The notes below the pieces were generated by a model, which saw nothing but the letters and a program-made list of their open reading frames with translations, ran no database searches and was not told the DNA's origin. The translations under genes were made by a program, and so were the position numbers. From Streptomyces roseolus (GTDB lineage: Bacteria; Actinomycetota; Actinomycetes; Streptomycetales; Streptomycetaceae), in assembly GCF_014649855.1 (NCBI RefSeq), contig NZ_BMTV01000020.1, positions 74,350 to 138,349 on the forward strand: a stretch of DNA of 64,000 bases, given 5' to 3'. Positions 9,706-17,870 of this stretch are shown here, piece after piece. Position 1 is the stretch's first letter; the number at the start of each line of letters is the position of its first letter.

Positions 9706-9927
9706 GGACACCCCCAAGTGTCGAGGAGAGGCCGGCGCGGTACGGCGCCGGGGGGCGGGTCCGTCGGGCGCACGGCCGCCGCCGTGACCAGACCTGTACC
9801 CCGCTCCCGGCGCCGTACCCGACGGGTCTCGCTCCCCTGAACGGCACCGGCCCCCACCGGTGCTGCCCCACAGAGTAGGGGCGGGGCACCGCCGTGGGGG
9901 CCGATGGGCGGAAGTGTCCGAAGTCGA

Positions 9928-9958
9928 CCGTCCGTGTGGCCGGAAGGATCACGGACGG
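9928..9958 (-). terminator. Terminator of the gal operon
   Basis: CCGTCCGTG (9928-9936) and CACGGACGG (9950-9958) form a perfect 9-bp stem just beyond the galK stop at 9965. The remaining intergenic DNA up to 9706 holds a further 7-bp repeat (9844-9850 with 9857-9863) and presumably the promoter of the response regulator, but no clear -35/-10 pair. Confidence 0.6.
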
Positions 9959-9964
9959 GGCTCC

Positions 9965-11104
9965 TCAGAGACGGCGGGCGCCCGCCGAGGGGACGGCCGG
10001 GAAGATCCCCGGCTCCGCGTGCCCGGCGTCCGCGAAGGCCTTCCGGACCGCCGCCGCGACGTCCTCCGCCCGGTCCGCGTCCACCAGGACCACCGCCGAG
10101 CCGCCGAAGCCGCCGCCGGTCATCCGGGCGCCGAGCGCCCCGGCCGCGTTCGCCGCCTCGACCACCAGGTCCAGCTCCGCGCAGGAGACCCGCAGGTCGT
10201 CCCGGAGCGAGGCGTGGCCCTCGGTGAGGAGCGGGCCGACCGCCCGGGTCGCGCCGGCGTCGAGCAGGGCGATCACCCGGGCCACCCGGTCGTTGTCCGA
10301 CACCACGTGCCGGACGTACCGCAGAATCGTGCCGTCGCTCAGACGGTCGAGCGCGGCGGGCAGATGCGCGGCGTCCACCTCGCGCAGGGCGCGCACCCCG
10401 AGCGCCCGCGCGCCCGCTTCACAACCGGCGCACCGTTCCGCGTACGCGCCGTCCCCGAGCGCGTGCTTCACCCGGGTGTCCACGACCAGGAGCGCGAGCC
10501 CCTCGGCGGCGAGGTCGAAGGGCACCTGACGGTGGGACAGGTCCCGGGTGTCCAGGTGGAGGGCGTGGCCCTCCACGGCGCACGCGGAGGCCATCTGGTC
10601 CATGATCCCGCAGGGCACGCCGACGAAGGCGTTCTCGGCGCGCTGGGCGATCCGGGCCAGCTCGGGCCGGGTGAGCCCCAGCTCGAAGAGGTCGTTCAGG
10701 GCGAGGGCGGTGACGACCTCCAGGGCCGCCGAGGAGGAGAGCCCGGCGCCGGTCGGCACGGTGGAGACGAGGTGGACGTCGGCGCCGGCGACCGGGTGCC
10801 CGGCCTCCCGCAGCGCCCAGACGACCCCGGCCGGGTAGGCGGCCCAGCCGCCGCCGGAGAGGGGCTCCAGGTCCGCCACGTCGAGCCGGACGATCCCGCC
10901 GTCGACATCCCCGGAGTGCAGCCGCAGGACGCCGTCGTCGCGGCGGGAGACGGCGGCGACGGTGGTGTGCGGCAGGGCGAGCGGCAGCACGAAGCCGTCG
11001 TTGAAGTCGGTGTACTCCCCGATGAGGTTGACCCGGCCGGGGGCGGCCCAGACCCCGTCGGGCGCGGCGCCGTACAGCGCCTCGAAGCCGGCGGCGACGC
11101 TCAT
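9965..11104 (-). CDS. galK: Galactokinase
   Basis: Phosphorylates galactose to galactose-1-phosphate with ATP, the first step of the Leloir pathway. The 379-residue GHMP kinase has the galactokinase signature GRVNLIGEYTDFNDGFVLP at residues about 23-41 and the GHMP ATP loop PTGAGLSSSAALE. A C-terminal GHMP motif, GARMTGGGFGGSAV, is also present. The ATG overlaps the galE stop as ATGA, indicating translational coupling as the last gene of galT-galE-galK. Confidence 0.96.
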   Translation of the reverse strand: MSVAAGFEALYGAAPDGVWAAPGRVNLIGEYTDFNDGFVLPLALPHTTVAAVSRRDDGVLRLHSGDVDGGIVRLDVADLEPLSGGGWAAYPAGVVWALREAGHPVAGADVHLVSTVPTGAGLSSSAALEVVTALALNDLFELGLTRPELARIAQRAENAFVGVPCGIMDQMASACAVEGHALHLDTRDLSHRQVPFDLAAEGLALLVVDTRVKHALGDGAYAERCAGCEAGARALGVRALREVDAAHLPAALDRLSDGTILRYVRHVVSDNDRVARVIALLDAGATRAVGPLLTEGHASLRDDLRVSCAELDLVVEAANAAGALGARMTGGGFGGSAVVLVDADRAEDVAAAVRKAFADAGHAEPGIFPAVPSAGARRL

Positions 11105-12096
11105 GCGCCCTCCTCCTGGTGACGGTGCCGGGCGAAGGCCCAGGCGTCGGCGACGACGTCCGCCAGGTCGGGGCGGGACGGGATCCAGCCGAGCCGCTCG
11201 CGGGCGGTGTCGGCGGAGGCGACGAGGACGGCCGGGTCGCCGGGGCGGCGCTCGGCGGCGATCTCCGGGATCGGGTGGCCGGTGACCTTGCGGACGGTCT
11301 CGATCACCTCGCGGACGGAGAAGCCGTTGCCGTTGCCGAGGTTGCAGACCAGGTGCTCGCCGGCCGGGACGTCGCCCCGGGTCATGGCGTCGAGGGCGAG
11401 GAGGTGGGCCTCGGCGAGGTCGGCGACGTGGATGTAGTCGCGGACGCAGGTGCCGTCGGGGGTCGGGTAGTCGTCGCCGTAGACGGAGATCGCCTCGCGG
11501 CGGCCGAGGGCGACCTGGAGGACCAGCGGGATGAGGTGCGACTCGGGGTCGTGCCGTTCGCCGAGCCCTCCGTGGGCCCCGGCGACGTTGAAGTAGCGCA
11601 GCGAGGCGGCGGCGAGGCCGTGGGCGGCGCACTCGCCGGTGATCATGTGGTCGACGGCCAGCTTGCTCGCCCCGTAGGGGCTGGTGGGGGCGGTGGCGGC
11701 GGCCTCGGTGATCGGGACGGTCGCGGGCTCGCCGTAGGTGGCGGCGGTGGAGGAGAAGACCAGCTTGCGGACGCCGGCCGCGCGCATCGCGGCGAGCAGC
11801 GCCATGGTGCCGCCGACGTTGTTCTCCCAGTACTTCTCCGGCCGGGCGACGGACTCGCCGACCTGCGAGTACGCGGCGAAGTGGAGGACGCCGTCGTAGG
11901 AGCCGTCGAGCCAGCGGGCGGCGTCCTGGACGCGGCCCTCGACGAACTCGGCGCCGGCCGGGACGCCCTCCCGGAAGCCGGTGGAGAGGTCGTCGAGGAC
12001 GGTGACCCGGTCCCCCCGCTCCAGGAGGCGGGCGGCGACCGTGCCGCCCACATAGCCGGCTCCGCCCGTGACCAGGTACTTCTTGGCCGTCGTCAT
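11101..12096 (-). CDS. galE: UDP-glucose 4-epimerase
   Basis: Interconverts UDP-galactose and UDP-glucose using tightly bound NAD. The 331-residue extended SDR has the Rossmann motif TGGAGYVG at residues about 10-17, the catalytic Tyr-x3-Lys in SPYGASKLA, and the substrate-loop run RYFNVAGA. The ATG at 12096 follows GAGGTGG and overlaps the galT stop. It is the middle gene of the operon. An internal promoter before galE, known in S. lividans gal, would have to lie inside galT here; I see no clear consensus for it. Confidence 0.96.
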   Translation of the reverse strand: MTTAKKYLVTGGAGYVGGTVAARLLERGDRVTVLDDLSTGFREGVPAGAEFVEGRVQDAARWLDGSYDGVLHFAAYSQVGESVARPEKYWENNVGGTMALLAAMRAAGVRKLVFSSTAATYGEPATVPITEAAATAPTSPYGASKLAVDHMITGECAAHGLAAASLRYFNVAGAHGGLGERHDPESHLIPLVLQVALGRREAISVYGDDYPTPDGTCVRDYIHVADLAEAHLLALDAMTRGDVPAGEHLVCNLGNGNGFSVREVIETVRKVTGHPIPEIAAERRPGDPAVLVASADTARERLGWIPSRPDLADVVADAWAFARHRHQEEGA

Positions 12097-13136
12097 GCGC
12101 TTGCCACCTCTCGGATGCGCCGGGCCGCGTCCTCCGGCCGGATGTCGTTCATGAACGCGCCCATGCCGGACTCGGTGCCCGCGAGGAACTTCAGCTTGCC
12201 GGAGGCGCGCCGGACCGTGAACAGCTCCAGGTGCAGTCCGAAGTCCTCCCGCCGCTCGTCCGTGAACGGCGCCTGGTGCCAGGCGGCGATGTAGGGCGTG
12301 GGCGGCTCCGCCGGGCCGAAGATCCGGTCGAAGCGCCTCAAGAGTTCCAGATGGACCTGTGCGAACTCCGTGCGGGCGGCCTCGTCGAGGCCGAGGAGGT
12401 CGGGGACGCGCCGCTTGGGGTGGAGGTGGACCTCGTACGGCCACTTGGCGGCGTACGGCACGAAGGCGATCCAGTGGGCGGTCTCCAGGACCACGCGTTC
12501 ACCGTGGGCGCGTTCGCGGGCGACGAGGTCGTCGAAGAGGTTCCGGCCGGTCTCCCGGCGGTGCTCGTCGATGCGGCGGCGCATCAGGGCGGTGCGGGGG
12601 GTGACGTACGGGAAGGCGTAGATCTGGCCGTGGGCGTGGGGGAGGGTGACGCCGATCTCCTGGCCCCGGTTCTCGAAGCAGTAGACCTGCTGGACGCCGG
12701 GGAGGGCGGAGAGGGCCGCGGTGCGGTCGGTCCAGGCGTCGAGGACGAGGCGGGCCCGCTCCTCGGTGAGGTCGGCGAAGGAGGCGGTGTGGTCGTCGGT
12801 GAAGCAGACGACCTCGCAGCGGCCCACGCCGCCGGAGAGGGCGGGGAAGCGGTTCTCGAAGACCGCGACCTCGTAGCTCTCCTCGGGGATCTCGCTCTCG
12901 CGTCCGTCCCTGGCCGGGCAGAGCGGGCAGGCGTCGGCCGGCGGGAGGTAGGTGCGGGTCTGCCGGTGGGAGGCGACGGCGACGTGGTCGCCGGTCAGCT
13001 CGTCGTACCGGATCTCCGAGCGGGAGGTGACGGGGGCGAGGGGGCGCGGGTCGACGGCGGTGCGGACGAGGTCGTCGCGACTGTCGTAGTAGATGAGCTC
13101 GCGCCCGTCGGCGAGCGTGGTGACGGTCTTCTTCAC
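12093..13136 (-). CDS. galT: Galactose-1-phosphate uridylyltransferase
   Basis: Transfers UMP from UDP-glucose to galactose-1-phosphate. The 347-residue HIT-superfamily protein shows the zinc-site cysteines (CPLC near residue 70) and the active-site region LPHAHGQIYAFP, in which the nucleophilic histidine is the second of the H-x-H pair. The usual Pro between the histidines is Ala here, as in other high-GC actinomycetes as far as I recall. GTG at 13136 is chosen over upstream starts because GGAGGG precedes it at good spacing. First gene of the gal operon. Confidence 0.95.
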   Translation of the reverse strand: MKKTVTTLADGRELIYYDSRDDLVRTAVDPRPLAPVTSRSEIRYDELTGDHVAVASHRQTRTYLPPADACPLCPARDGRESEIPEESYEVAVFENRFPALSGGVGRCEVVCFTDDHTASFADLTEERARLVLDAWTDRTAALSALPGVQQVYCFENRGQEIGVTLPHAHGQIYAFPYVTPRTALMRRRIDEHRRETGRNLFDDLVARERAHGERVVLETAHWIAFVPYAAKWPYEVHLHPKRRVPDLLGLDEAARTEFAQVHLELLRRFDRIFGPAEPPTPYIAAWHQAPFTDERREDFGLHLELFTVRRASGKLKFLAGTESGMGAFMNDIRPEDAARRIREVASA

Positions 13137-13156
13137 GGGGTGCCCTCCGGGCGCGA

Positions 13157-13184
13157 ACAAACAGAACCACGCACAAAGAACCAC
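13157..13184 (-). promoter_or_regulatory. Direct repeats in the gal promoter region
   Basis: Two 14-bp direct repeats (13157-13170 and 13171-13184) agree at 11 positions and share AGAACCAC. They lie 21-48 bp upstream of the galT start, where galP1 of S. lividans is known to contain hexamer direct repeats that govern galactose induction. The repeats are seen directly; function is by analogy. Confidence 0.45.
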
Positions 13185-13235
13185 AACCGAACATCGAGGT
13201 CAAGGGCGCGTCCCCGCGGCACCCTTCCGGAGAGC

Positions 13236-13919
13236 TCAGTGCGCCGTCCGCTGCCGCGGCACCGCCCGGTCGAGGAGGCCGGTCCTCGCGGCCAGCGCCG
13301 CCGCCTCCAGCCGAGACCCGACGCCCAGCTTCATCAGCACCCGCTGCACGTGCGTCCGCGCCGTGCTCGGCGCGATCCCCATCCCCGCCGCGATCAGCCG
13401 GGTGCCCTCGCCCTCCGCGACCCGCACCAGGACCTCCACCTCGCGGTGGGTCAGCAGCGCCAGCAGCCGCTGCGCCTCGTCGTCCGGCTGCGCCGCCGGG
13501 TTCAGCAGCTCCGCGAAGGCCCCGGCGAGCAGCTGCGGCGCCACCGCCGCCTCGCCCGCCCGCGCCTTCAGCAGGGCCCGCTCGACGCCCTCGATCCGCT
13601 CGTCGTGACGGACGTACCCGGACGCCCCGGCCGCGAAGGCGGCGGCGATCCCGCGCGGCGACGGCACCGGGCCGAGGACGACCACGGCCACCTGCGGCCG
13701 CTCCCGCTTGATCCGCGCGACCGGCTCGAAGGCCCCGGCGGCGGCCGGCGCCGCCGTGCCGAAGAGGCAGACCTCGGGGGCCCGGCCCACCACGACCTCC
13801 GCCGCGCCGGCGGCCGGCGCGGCCGCCGCGAGCACCCGGTGCCCGCGCAGCTTCAGCGCCGAGGCGAGTGCCTCCGCGTGCAGGCGGTGGTCGTCCACGA
13901 CCACGAGCCGAACGCCCAT
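13236..13919 (-). CDS. LuxR-type regulator with degenerate receiver domain
   Basis: A 227-residue paralogue of the regulator at 8932-9705. The N-terminal receiver fold is recognisable (LVVVDDHRLHAEAL at its start). However, the phosphoacceptor position reads CLFGTAAP, with Gly where Asp is expected, and the conserved Lys before the last helix is His in GYVRHDE. It is therefore unlikely to be phosphorylated. The C-terminal LuxR domain is intact (LLTHREVEVLVRVAEGEG, then IAPSTARTHVQRVLMKLG). The ATG at 13919 follows GGGGGAGGG. It sits directly upstream of the gal operon on the same strand. Target unknown. Confidence 0.85.
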   Translation of the reverse strand: MGVRLVVVDDHRLHAEALASALKLRGHRVLAAAAPAAGAAEVVVGRAPEVCLFGTAAPAAAGAFEPVARIKRERPQVAVVVLGPVPSPRGIAAAFAAGASGYVRHDERIEGVERALLKARAGEAAVAPQLLAGAFAELLNPAAQPDDEAQRLLALLTHREVEVLVRVAEGEGTRLIAAGMGIAPSTARTHVQRVLMKLGVGSRLEAAALAARTGLLDRAVPRQRTAH

Positions 13920-14035
13920 CCCGTCGTCCCCCTCCCCCGGGCGCGCCGTCCCCCGGCAGCCCTGATCCCGGCAAGCTACACGCTCCCCCGCCCCACGGTC
14001 CGTCAACCTCCGCCGCCCGAAAGGGGGACGGAACG

Positions 14036-14075
14036 CGCGAAGGGCCTCCCCGGTGTCCCGGGGAGGCCCTTCGCG
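14036..14075 (-). terminator. Terminator of the PQQ propeller operon
   Basis: A perfect 18-bp stem (14036-14053 with 14058-14075) and a 4-base loop lie 13 bases after the stop of the downstream PQQ-repeat gene. Confidence 0.85.
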
Positions 14076-14088
14076 TCGGCCGCGGACG

Positions 14089-15906
14089 TCAGCCCTTGGT
14101 GCTGAACGAGACCGCGAGGTACTTCTTGTCGAGGGCGGAGCCCGTCTCCCTCGGCTTGTTGGCGTAGGTGCCGGAGATGAAGAACCGTCCGTCGGCGTAG
14201 AGGAGTTCGGCGCCGGTGATCGAGAAGCTGGACTCGATGGAACGGTTCGCCTTGTCCGAGGGGTTCTCCAGGAGCAGCGTCGACTTCATGGTGCCCGCGT
14301 GGACGGAGACGAGCTGCCCGCCCTTGTCGTGCGGGGGCGCCTTGTACGCGATGAGGTCGCCGCCGTCCATGCGCAGCGGCATCAGCACGTAGCCGTCGCC
14401 CGCGTCGGCCTTCTCGGGTGCCATCTTGCCGTCGGCGAGGCTGAAGGCGACGATCTCGTTGGTCTCGTCGCCGTACTCGCCGGTGGAGCCCTCGTGCTCC
14501 TCGGTCGGCAGGTAGAGCCGGTCGTCGCCGACGAGGGCCTGCGAGCACTCCTCCACCGAGGTGGCGCCGCACTCGGCCGCGTAGCGGTCCGGGTTGGCCG
14601 TGATCTTGGTCCGCAGCTTGCCGGTCTTCTCGTCGATGGAGAAGAAGTCCGAGATGCTGCTGCCGTCGTCGGCGGCGTCGCCGACGTTGGCCGCGACCAC
14701 CAGCGGCTTGGTCGAGACGACCGACGCGTACTCCACGCCCTGCGGCATCTTGAACTCGGAGAGCGGCTTGCCCGACTTCGGGTCCAGGTTCTGGACGGAG
14801 ACGGTCTGCGCGCCGTACTTGCCGCACTTGCGGACCGCGACGAGGCCGGCGCCGCCGCCGTACCCCATGTCGTAGCAGCCCTGGTCGTTGGACTGCGGCT
14901 TCCAGAGCACCTTGCCGGTGGCCGCGTCGAAGGCCGCGCCGCCGTCGGTGCCGCCGGCCGCGACGGTGCCGCCGCCGAGCGTCACCTCGCTGAAGCGGGC
15001 CTTCTCGTCGCCGCCGCCGCTGACGGAGGCGGACCAGAGGAGCTTGCCGGTGTTCAGGTCGAGCATGCCGATCTGGTTGCAGCTCTGGTAGTAGCGGGGT
15101 GCGACGCGCTTCTTCTCCTCGAAGAGGACCGGCACCTTGTTGTCCTCGGTCTTGTGCCGGGACGCGCCGCAGACCTGGCCGGGCAGCGGGATCGTCCAGG
15201 AGACCGTGCCCTTGTCGATGTCGTAGCCGACGACCGAGTTCACGCCCGTCTTCACGAACGTCTTGTCGGTGAGCCAGGAGCCGTCGACGGGCGTGGTGTC
15301 GGGCACCTTCGGCACGTCGACGCGGAAGGCGAGGCGGGCGCCGGTCTTGTCGCCCGGCTTCTCCTTGCCGTTGCCGCCCAGACCGTTGCCGGCGCCGCCG
15401 CCGTCACCGTCACCGGAGGCGCCGCCGTCACCGCCGCCGTTCGGGGACTGGCGGGTGCCGCCCGCGGGCTTGGCGTCCGGGGACGGGTCCGCGCCGGAGT
15501 TGGCGTACCAGATGCCGCCGCCGACGATCAGGGCGACGGCCACGGCCGCCGCGACGATGATCTGCGCCTGCGCGGACAGCTTCCGGCGGCCGCCCGGCGC
15601 GACCGCCGGGACCTGCTGCTGCGGCGCGGTCGGGTAGCCGTACGGCTGCTGGGGCTGCCCCCCGGGATAGCCGTACGGCGGCGGAACCGGATGCTGGTAC
15701 TGCGGGGCCTGCTGCGGGTAGCCGTAGCCGGGCTGCCCCTGCGGGGCCTGCGGGTAACCGTAGCCGGGGTCGCCCTGCGGCGGGGGCGGGGGCGTCGGCG
15801 CGCCGAAACCGCCCTGGCCCTGTCCCTGGCCCGGGTCCTGCGGGGCGCCGAAGCCGCCCGGCGGCGGGCCGGGGGGCTGGTTCGGCGGAGGGGGTGGCTG
15901 GGTCAT
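14089..15906 (-). CDS. Membrane-anchored PQQ-like beta-propeller protein, copy 1
   Basis: A 605-residue protein in three parts. The cytoplasmic N-terminus of about 105 residues is rich in Pro, Gly, Gln and Tyr, with repeated GYGYPQ units. One transmembrane helix follows at about 113-135, then a Gly/Ser/Asp linker, then an extracellular domain of about 420 residues. That domain has PQQ-type blade motifs such as LDLNTGKLLWS, FDAATGKVLWK and NLDPKSGKPL. No kinase domain or catalytic residue is visible, so it may be a sensor or scaffold. It follows its paralogue by 13 bp and ATG 15906 opens MTQPPPPP. Function unknown. Confidence 0.75.
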   Translation of the reverse strand: MTQPPPPPNQPPGPPPGGFGAPQDPGQGQGQGGFGAPTPPPPPQGDPGYGYPQAPQGQPGYGYPQQAPQYQHPVPPPYGYPGGQPQQPYGYPTAPQQQVPAVAPGGRRKLSAQAQIIVAAAVAVALIVGGGIWYANSGADPSPDAKPAGGTRQSPNGGGDGGASGDGDGGGAGNGLGGNGKEKPGDKTGARLAFRVDVPKVPDTTPVDGSWLTDKTFVKTGVNSVVGYDIDKGTVSWTIPLPGQVCGASRHKTEDNKVPVLFEEKKRVAPRYYQSCNQIGMLDLNTGKLLWSASVSGGGDEKARFSEVTLGGGTVAAGGTDGGAAFDAATGKVLWKPQSNDQGCYDMGYGGGAGLVAVRKCGKYGAQTVSVQNLDPKSGKPLSEFKMPQGVEYASVVSTKPLVVAANVGDAADDGSSISDFFSIDEKTGKLRTKITANPDRYAAECGATSVEECSQALVGDDRLYLPTEEHEGSTGEYGDETNEIVAFSLADGKMAPEKADAGDGYVLMPLRMDGGDLIAYKAPPHDKGGQLVSVHAGTMKSTLLLENPSDKANRSIESSFSITGAELLYADGRFFISGTYANKPRETGSALDKKYLAVSFSTKG

Positions 15907-15919
15907 CGGTCCGCGTACC

Positions 15920-17758
15920 TCACTTGCTGAAGCCCATCATCGTCTTGGTCTCCTTCTCCTCGGCGTCGTTGGACGCCGAGACCCGGCCCGCCGCGATCAC
16001 GAAGGTGCCGTTGCCGTAGGCGTAGCCCGCGCTGAAGAAGCCGCTCTCGATCTGCGCGACCGAGACGGGGTGCTTGAGGAGGATCTTCGGCGCACCGCCG
16101 GCCGGGGCGATCGTCGCGACCGCGCCGCCCTTGTCGTACCTGGGCGAGACGTAGGCGAGGACCTCGCCGCCCTCCATGCGCAGCGGCGACATCTGCTGCT
16201 CGTCGGGGGCCTTCGAGCGCCACTTCGGCTTGCCGGTGTTCAGGTCGAAGGCGACGACCTCGTTGGAGGTGCCGTACGAGGTGTCGGTCGCCATGTAGAA
16301 GGTGTCGCCACCGGCGGCGACACCGGTGCAGCCCTGGAGGTTGCGGCCGAAGATGACCAGGCCGCCGCCGCAGCGCGGGGCGTACTTGTCCTTGCCGCCC
16401 TGGATCTCGGAGCGCACCTTGCCGTCGGGCTTGAGCGCGACGACGGACCACTTCTTCTGCTCGCGCTGGAAGGCGGAGACGACGAGCGGGTTCACCGAGT
16501 AGACCTTGTCGACCTCCCAGGTGGCCGCCAGCCGGTAGGTCCACTTGGCCTTGCCCGTGGTGGGGTCGACCTCGCTGATCGTGTGCTGTTCCTTGTTCAC
16601 GTCGCCGGTGCGGCACTGGCCGGCGGCGATCAGCTTGGTGGCGTCGCCGGCGTAGGCGTACGGCTTGCAGTCGCCGGTGGGGCCGGTGAAGAGCTGCTTG
16701 CCGTCGGTGAGGGAGAAGCCGTAGGCGCTGCTGCTGCCGGCCGCGGTGACCGTGTTGCCGCCGATGGCGAGGGTGTTGTCGGAGAAGGCGAAGAGGCCCT
16801 GCGGCTTCGGGACGGCCTTCTTCCAGCCCGCCTTGCCGGTCTTGAGGTCGATCTGCTGGAGCATCGAGCACTTGGCGCCGTCCTTGGCGCTCTCCTCGTA
16901 CCCGAAGACCATGAGGCCGTCGGCGCCGGGCTGGGCCGGGGCCGCGCACAGCTTGAAGGGCAGGTCGACCGACCACTTCTTGGCGCCGTCGGCCAGGGAG
17001 TAGCCGGAGACGCCCTTGTACATCGCCTTGACGACGGTGTCGCCGACGATCCACGGGCCGAAGACCTCGGAGCCGTTGCGGGGCAGGTCGACGTCGTTGG
17101 TGGCGAGGAAGTTGACCTTCGCCTCGCCCTCCTGGCGGGCCGCGTTGAGGTCGTCCTCGCCGCCCTTGTCGCCGTCGCCGGAGCCGTCGCCCTGGTCGAC
17201 CGACTCGGTCGGCTTCGGGCCGTCGGTGGCGCTGGAGCTGCTCGTCGGCGTCTGCGCGACGGTCGGCTTGTCGTCGTCACCGCCGCCGACGACGGCCCAG
17301 GTGGTGACGCCGGCGACGAGCACGACGGCGGCCGCGACGATCGCGACGAGGCCGGTGCGGCCCTTGAACGGACCGCCGCCGGAACCGCCGCCCGGGGCGG
17401 GCGCGCCCGGGTACATCGGCTGGGTCTGGCCGGGGTGGCCGCCGTAGGGGTTGGCCTGCTGCCCGTACGGGCCCGGCTGCTGCGGCTGGCCGTACGGGCC
17501 CGGCTGCGCGGCCTGCTGCGGATAGCCGTACGGCGGCGGGACCGGCTGCTGGTGCTGCGGGGCCTGCTGCGGGTAGCCGTAGCCGGGCTGGGCCTGCGGC
17601 GGCTGGCCGGGCATCTGCGGCGGGACGGGCGGCATCTGCGGCGGCTGGGCGGGCGGCTGCGGCGGCTGGGCCGGCGGGACGGGCGGCATGCCACCCTGGT
17701 TCGGATCCTGGGGAGCTCCGAAGCCCCCCGGCGGCTGGTTGCTGGGCGGCTGGGTCAT
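15920..17758 (-). CDS. Membrane-anchored PQQ-like beta-propeller protein, copy 2
   Basis: A 612-residue paralogue of the next gene downstream, with the same order: a Pro/Gln/Gly-rich cytoplasmic tail with GYGYPQQAPQ units, one transmembrane helix (about 140-162) and an acidic Gly/Ser linker. The extracellular PQQ-repeat domain shows IDLKTGKAGWKK, VDPTTGKAKWTY and FDLNTGKPKWRS. The ATG at 17758 is chosen because AAGGGGGAAG precedes it; a longer in-frame reading starts without a ribosome binding site. Likely co-transcribed with copy 1. Such proteins are common in Streptomyces, but I know no assigned function. Confidence 0.75.
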   Translation of the reverse strand: MTQPPSNQPPGGFGAPQDPNQGGMPPVPPAQPPQPPAQPPQMPPVPPQMPGQPPQAQPGYGYPQQAPQHQQPVPPPYGYPQQAAQPGPYGQPQQPGPYGQQANPYGGHPGQTQPMYPGAPAPGGGSGGGPFKGRTGLVAIVAAAVVLVAGVTTWAVVGGGDDDKPTVAQTPTSSSSATDGPKPTESVDQGDGSGDGDKGGEDDLNAARQEGEAKVNFLATNDVDLPRNGSEVFGPWIVGDTVVKAMYKGVSGYSLADGAKKWSVDLPFKLCAAPAQPGADGLMVFGYEESAKDGAKCSMLQQIDLKTGKAGWKKAVPKPQGLFAFSDNTLAIGGNTVTAAGSSSAYGFSLTDGKQLFTGPTGDCKPYAYAGDATKLIAAGQCRTGDVNKEQHTISEVDPTTGKAKWTYRLAATWEVDKVYSVNPLVVSAFQREQKKWSVVALKPDGKVRSEIQGGKDKYAPRCGGGLVIFGRNLQGCTGVAAGGDTFYMATDTSYGTSNEVVAFDLNTGKPKWRSKAPDEQQMSPLRMEGGEVLAYVSPRYDKGGAVATIAPAGGAPKILLKHPVSVAQIESGFFSAGYAYGNGTFVIAAGRVSASNDAEEKETKTMMGFSK

Positions 17759-17820
17759 CAGCGCTTCCCCCTTGCTGTGAGCGGGTTTTCTTTCTACCAC
17801 TCACCCGGTGGCGCAAAAGC

Positions 17821-17857
17821 GACCGGTCCATCCCTTGTGCCCAAGGGAGGACCGGTC
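17821..17857 (-). terminator. Terminator of the ABC-F gene
   Basis: GACCGGTCC (17821-17829) pairs with GGACCGGTC (17849-17857), and inside it CCCTTG pairs with CAAGGG. The two-tier hairpin lies 13 bases beyond the ABC-F stop. Confidence 0.7.
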
Positions 17858-17870
17858 CGTGATGCCCTCG

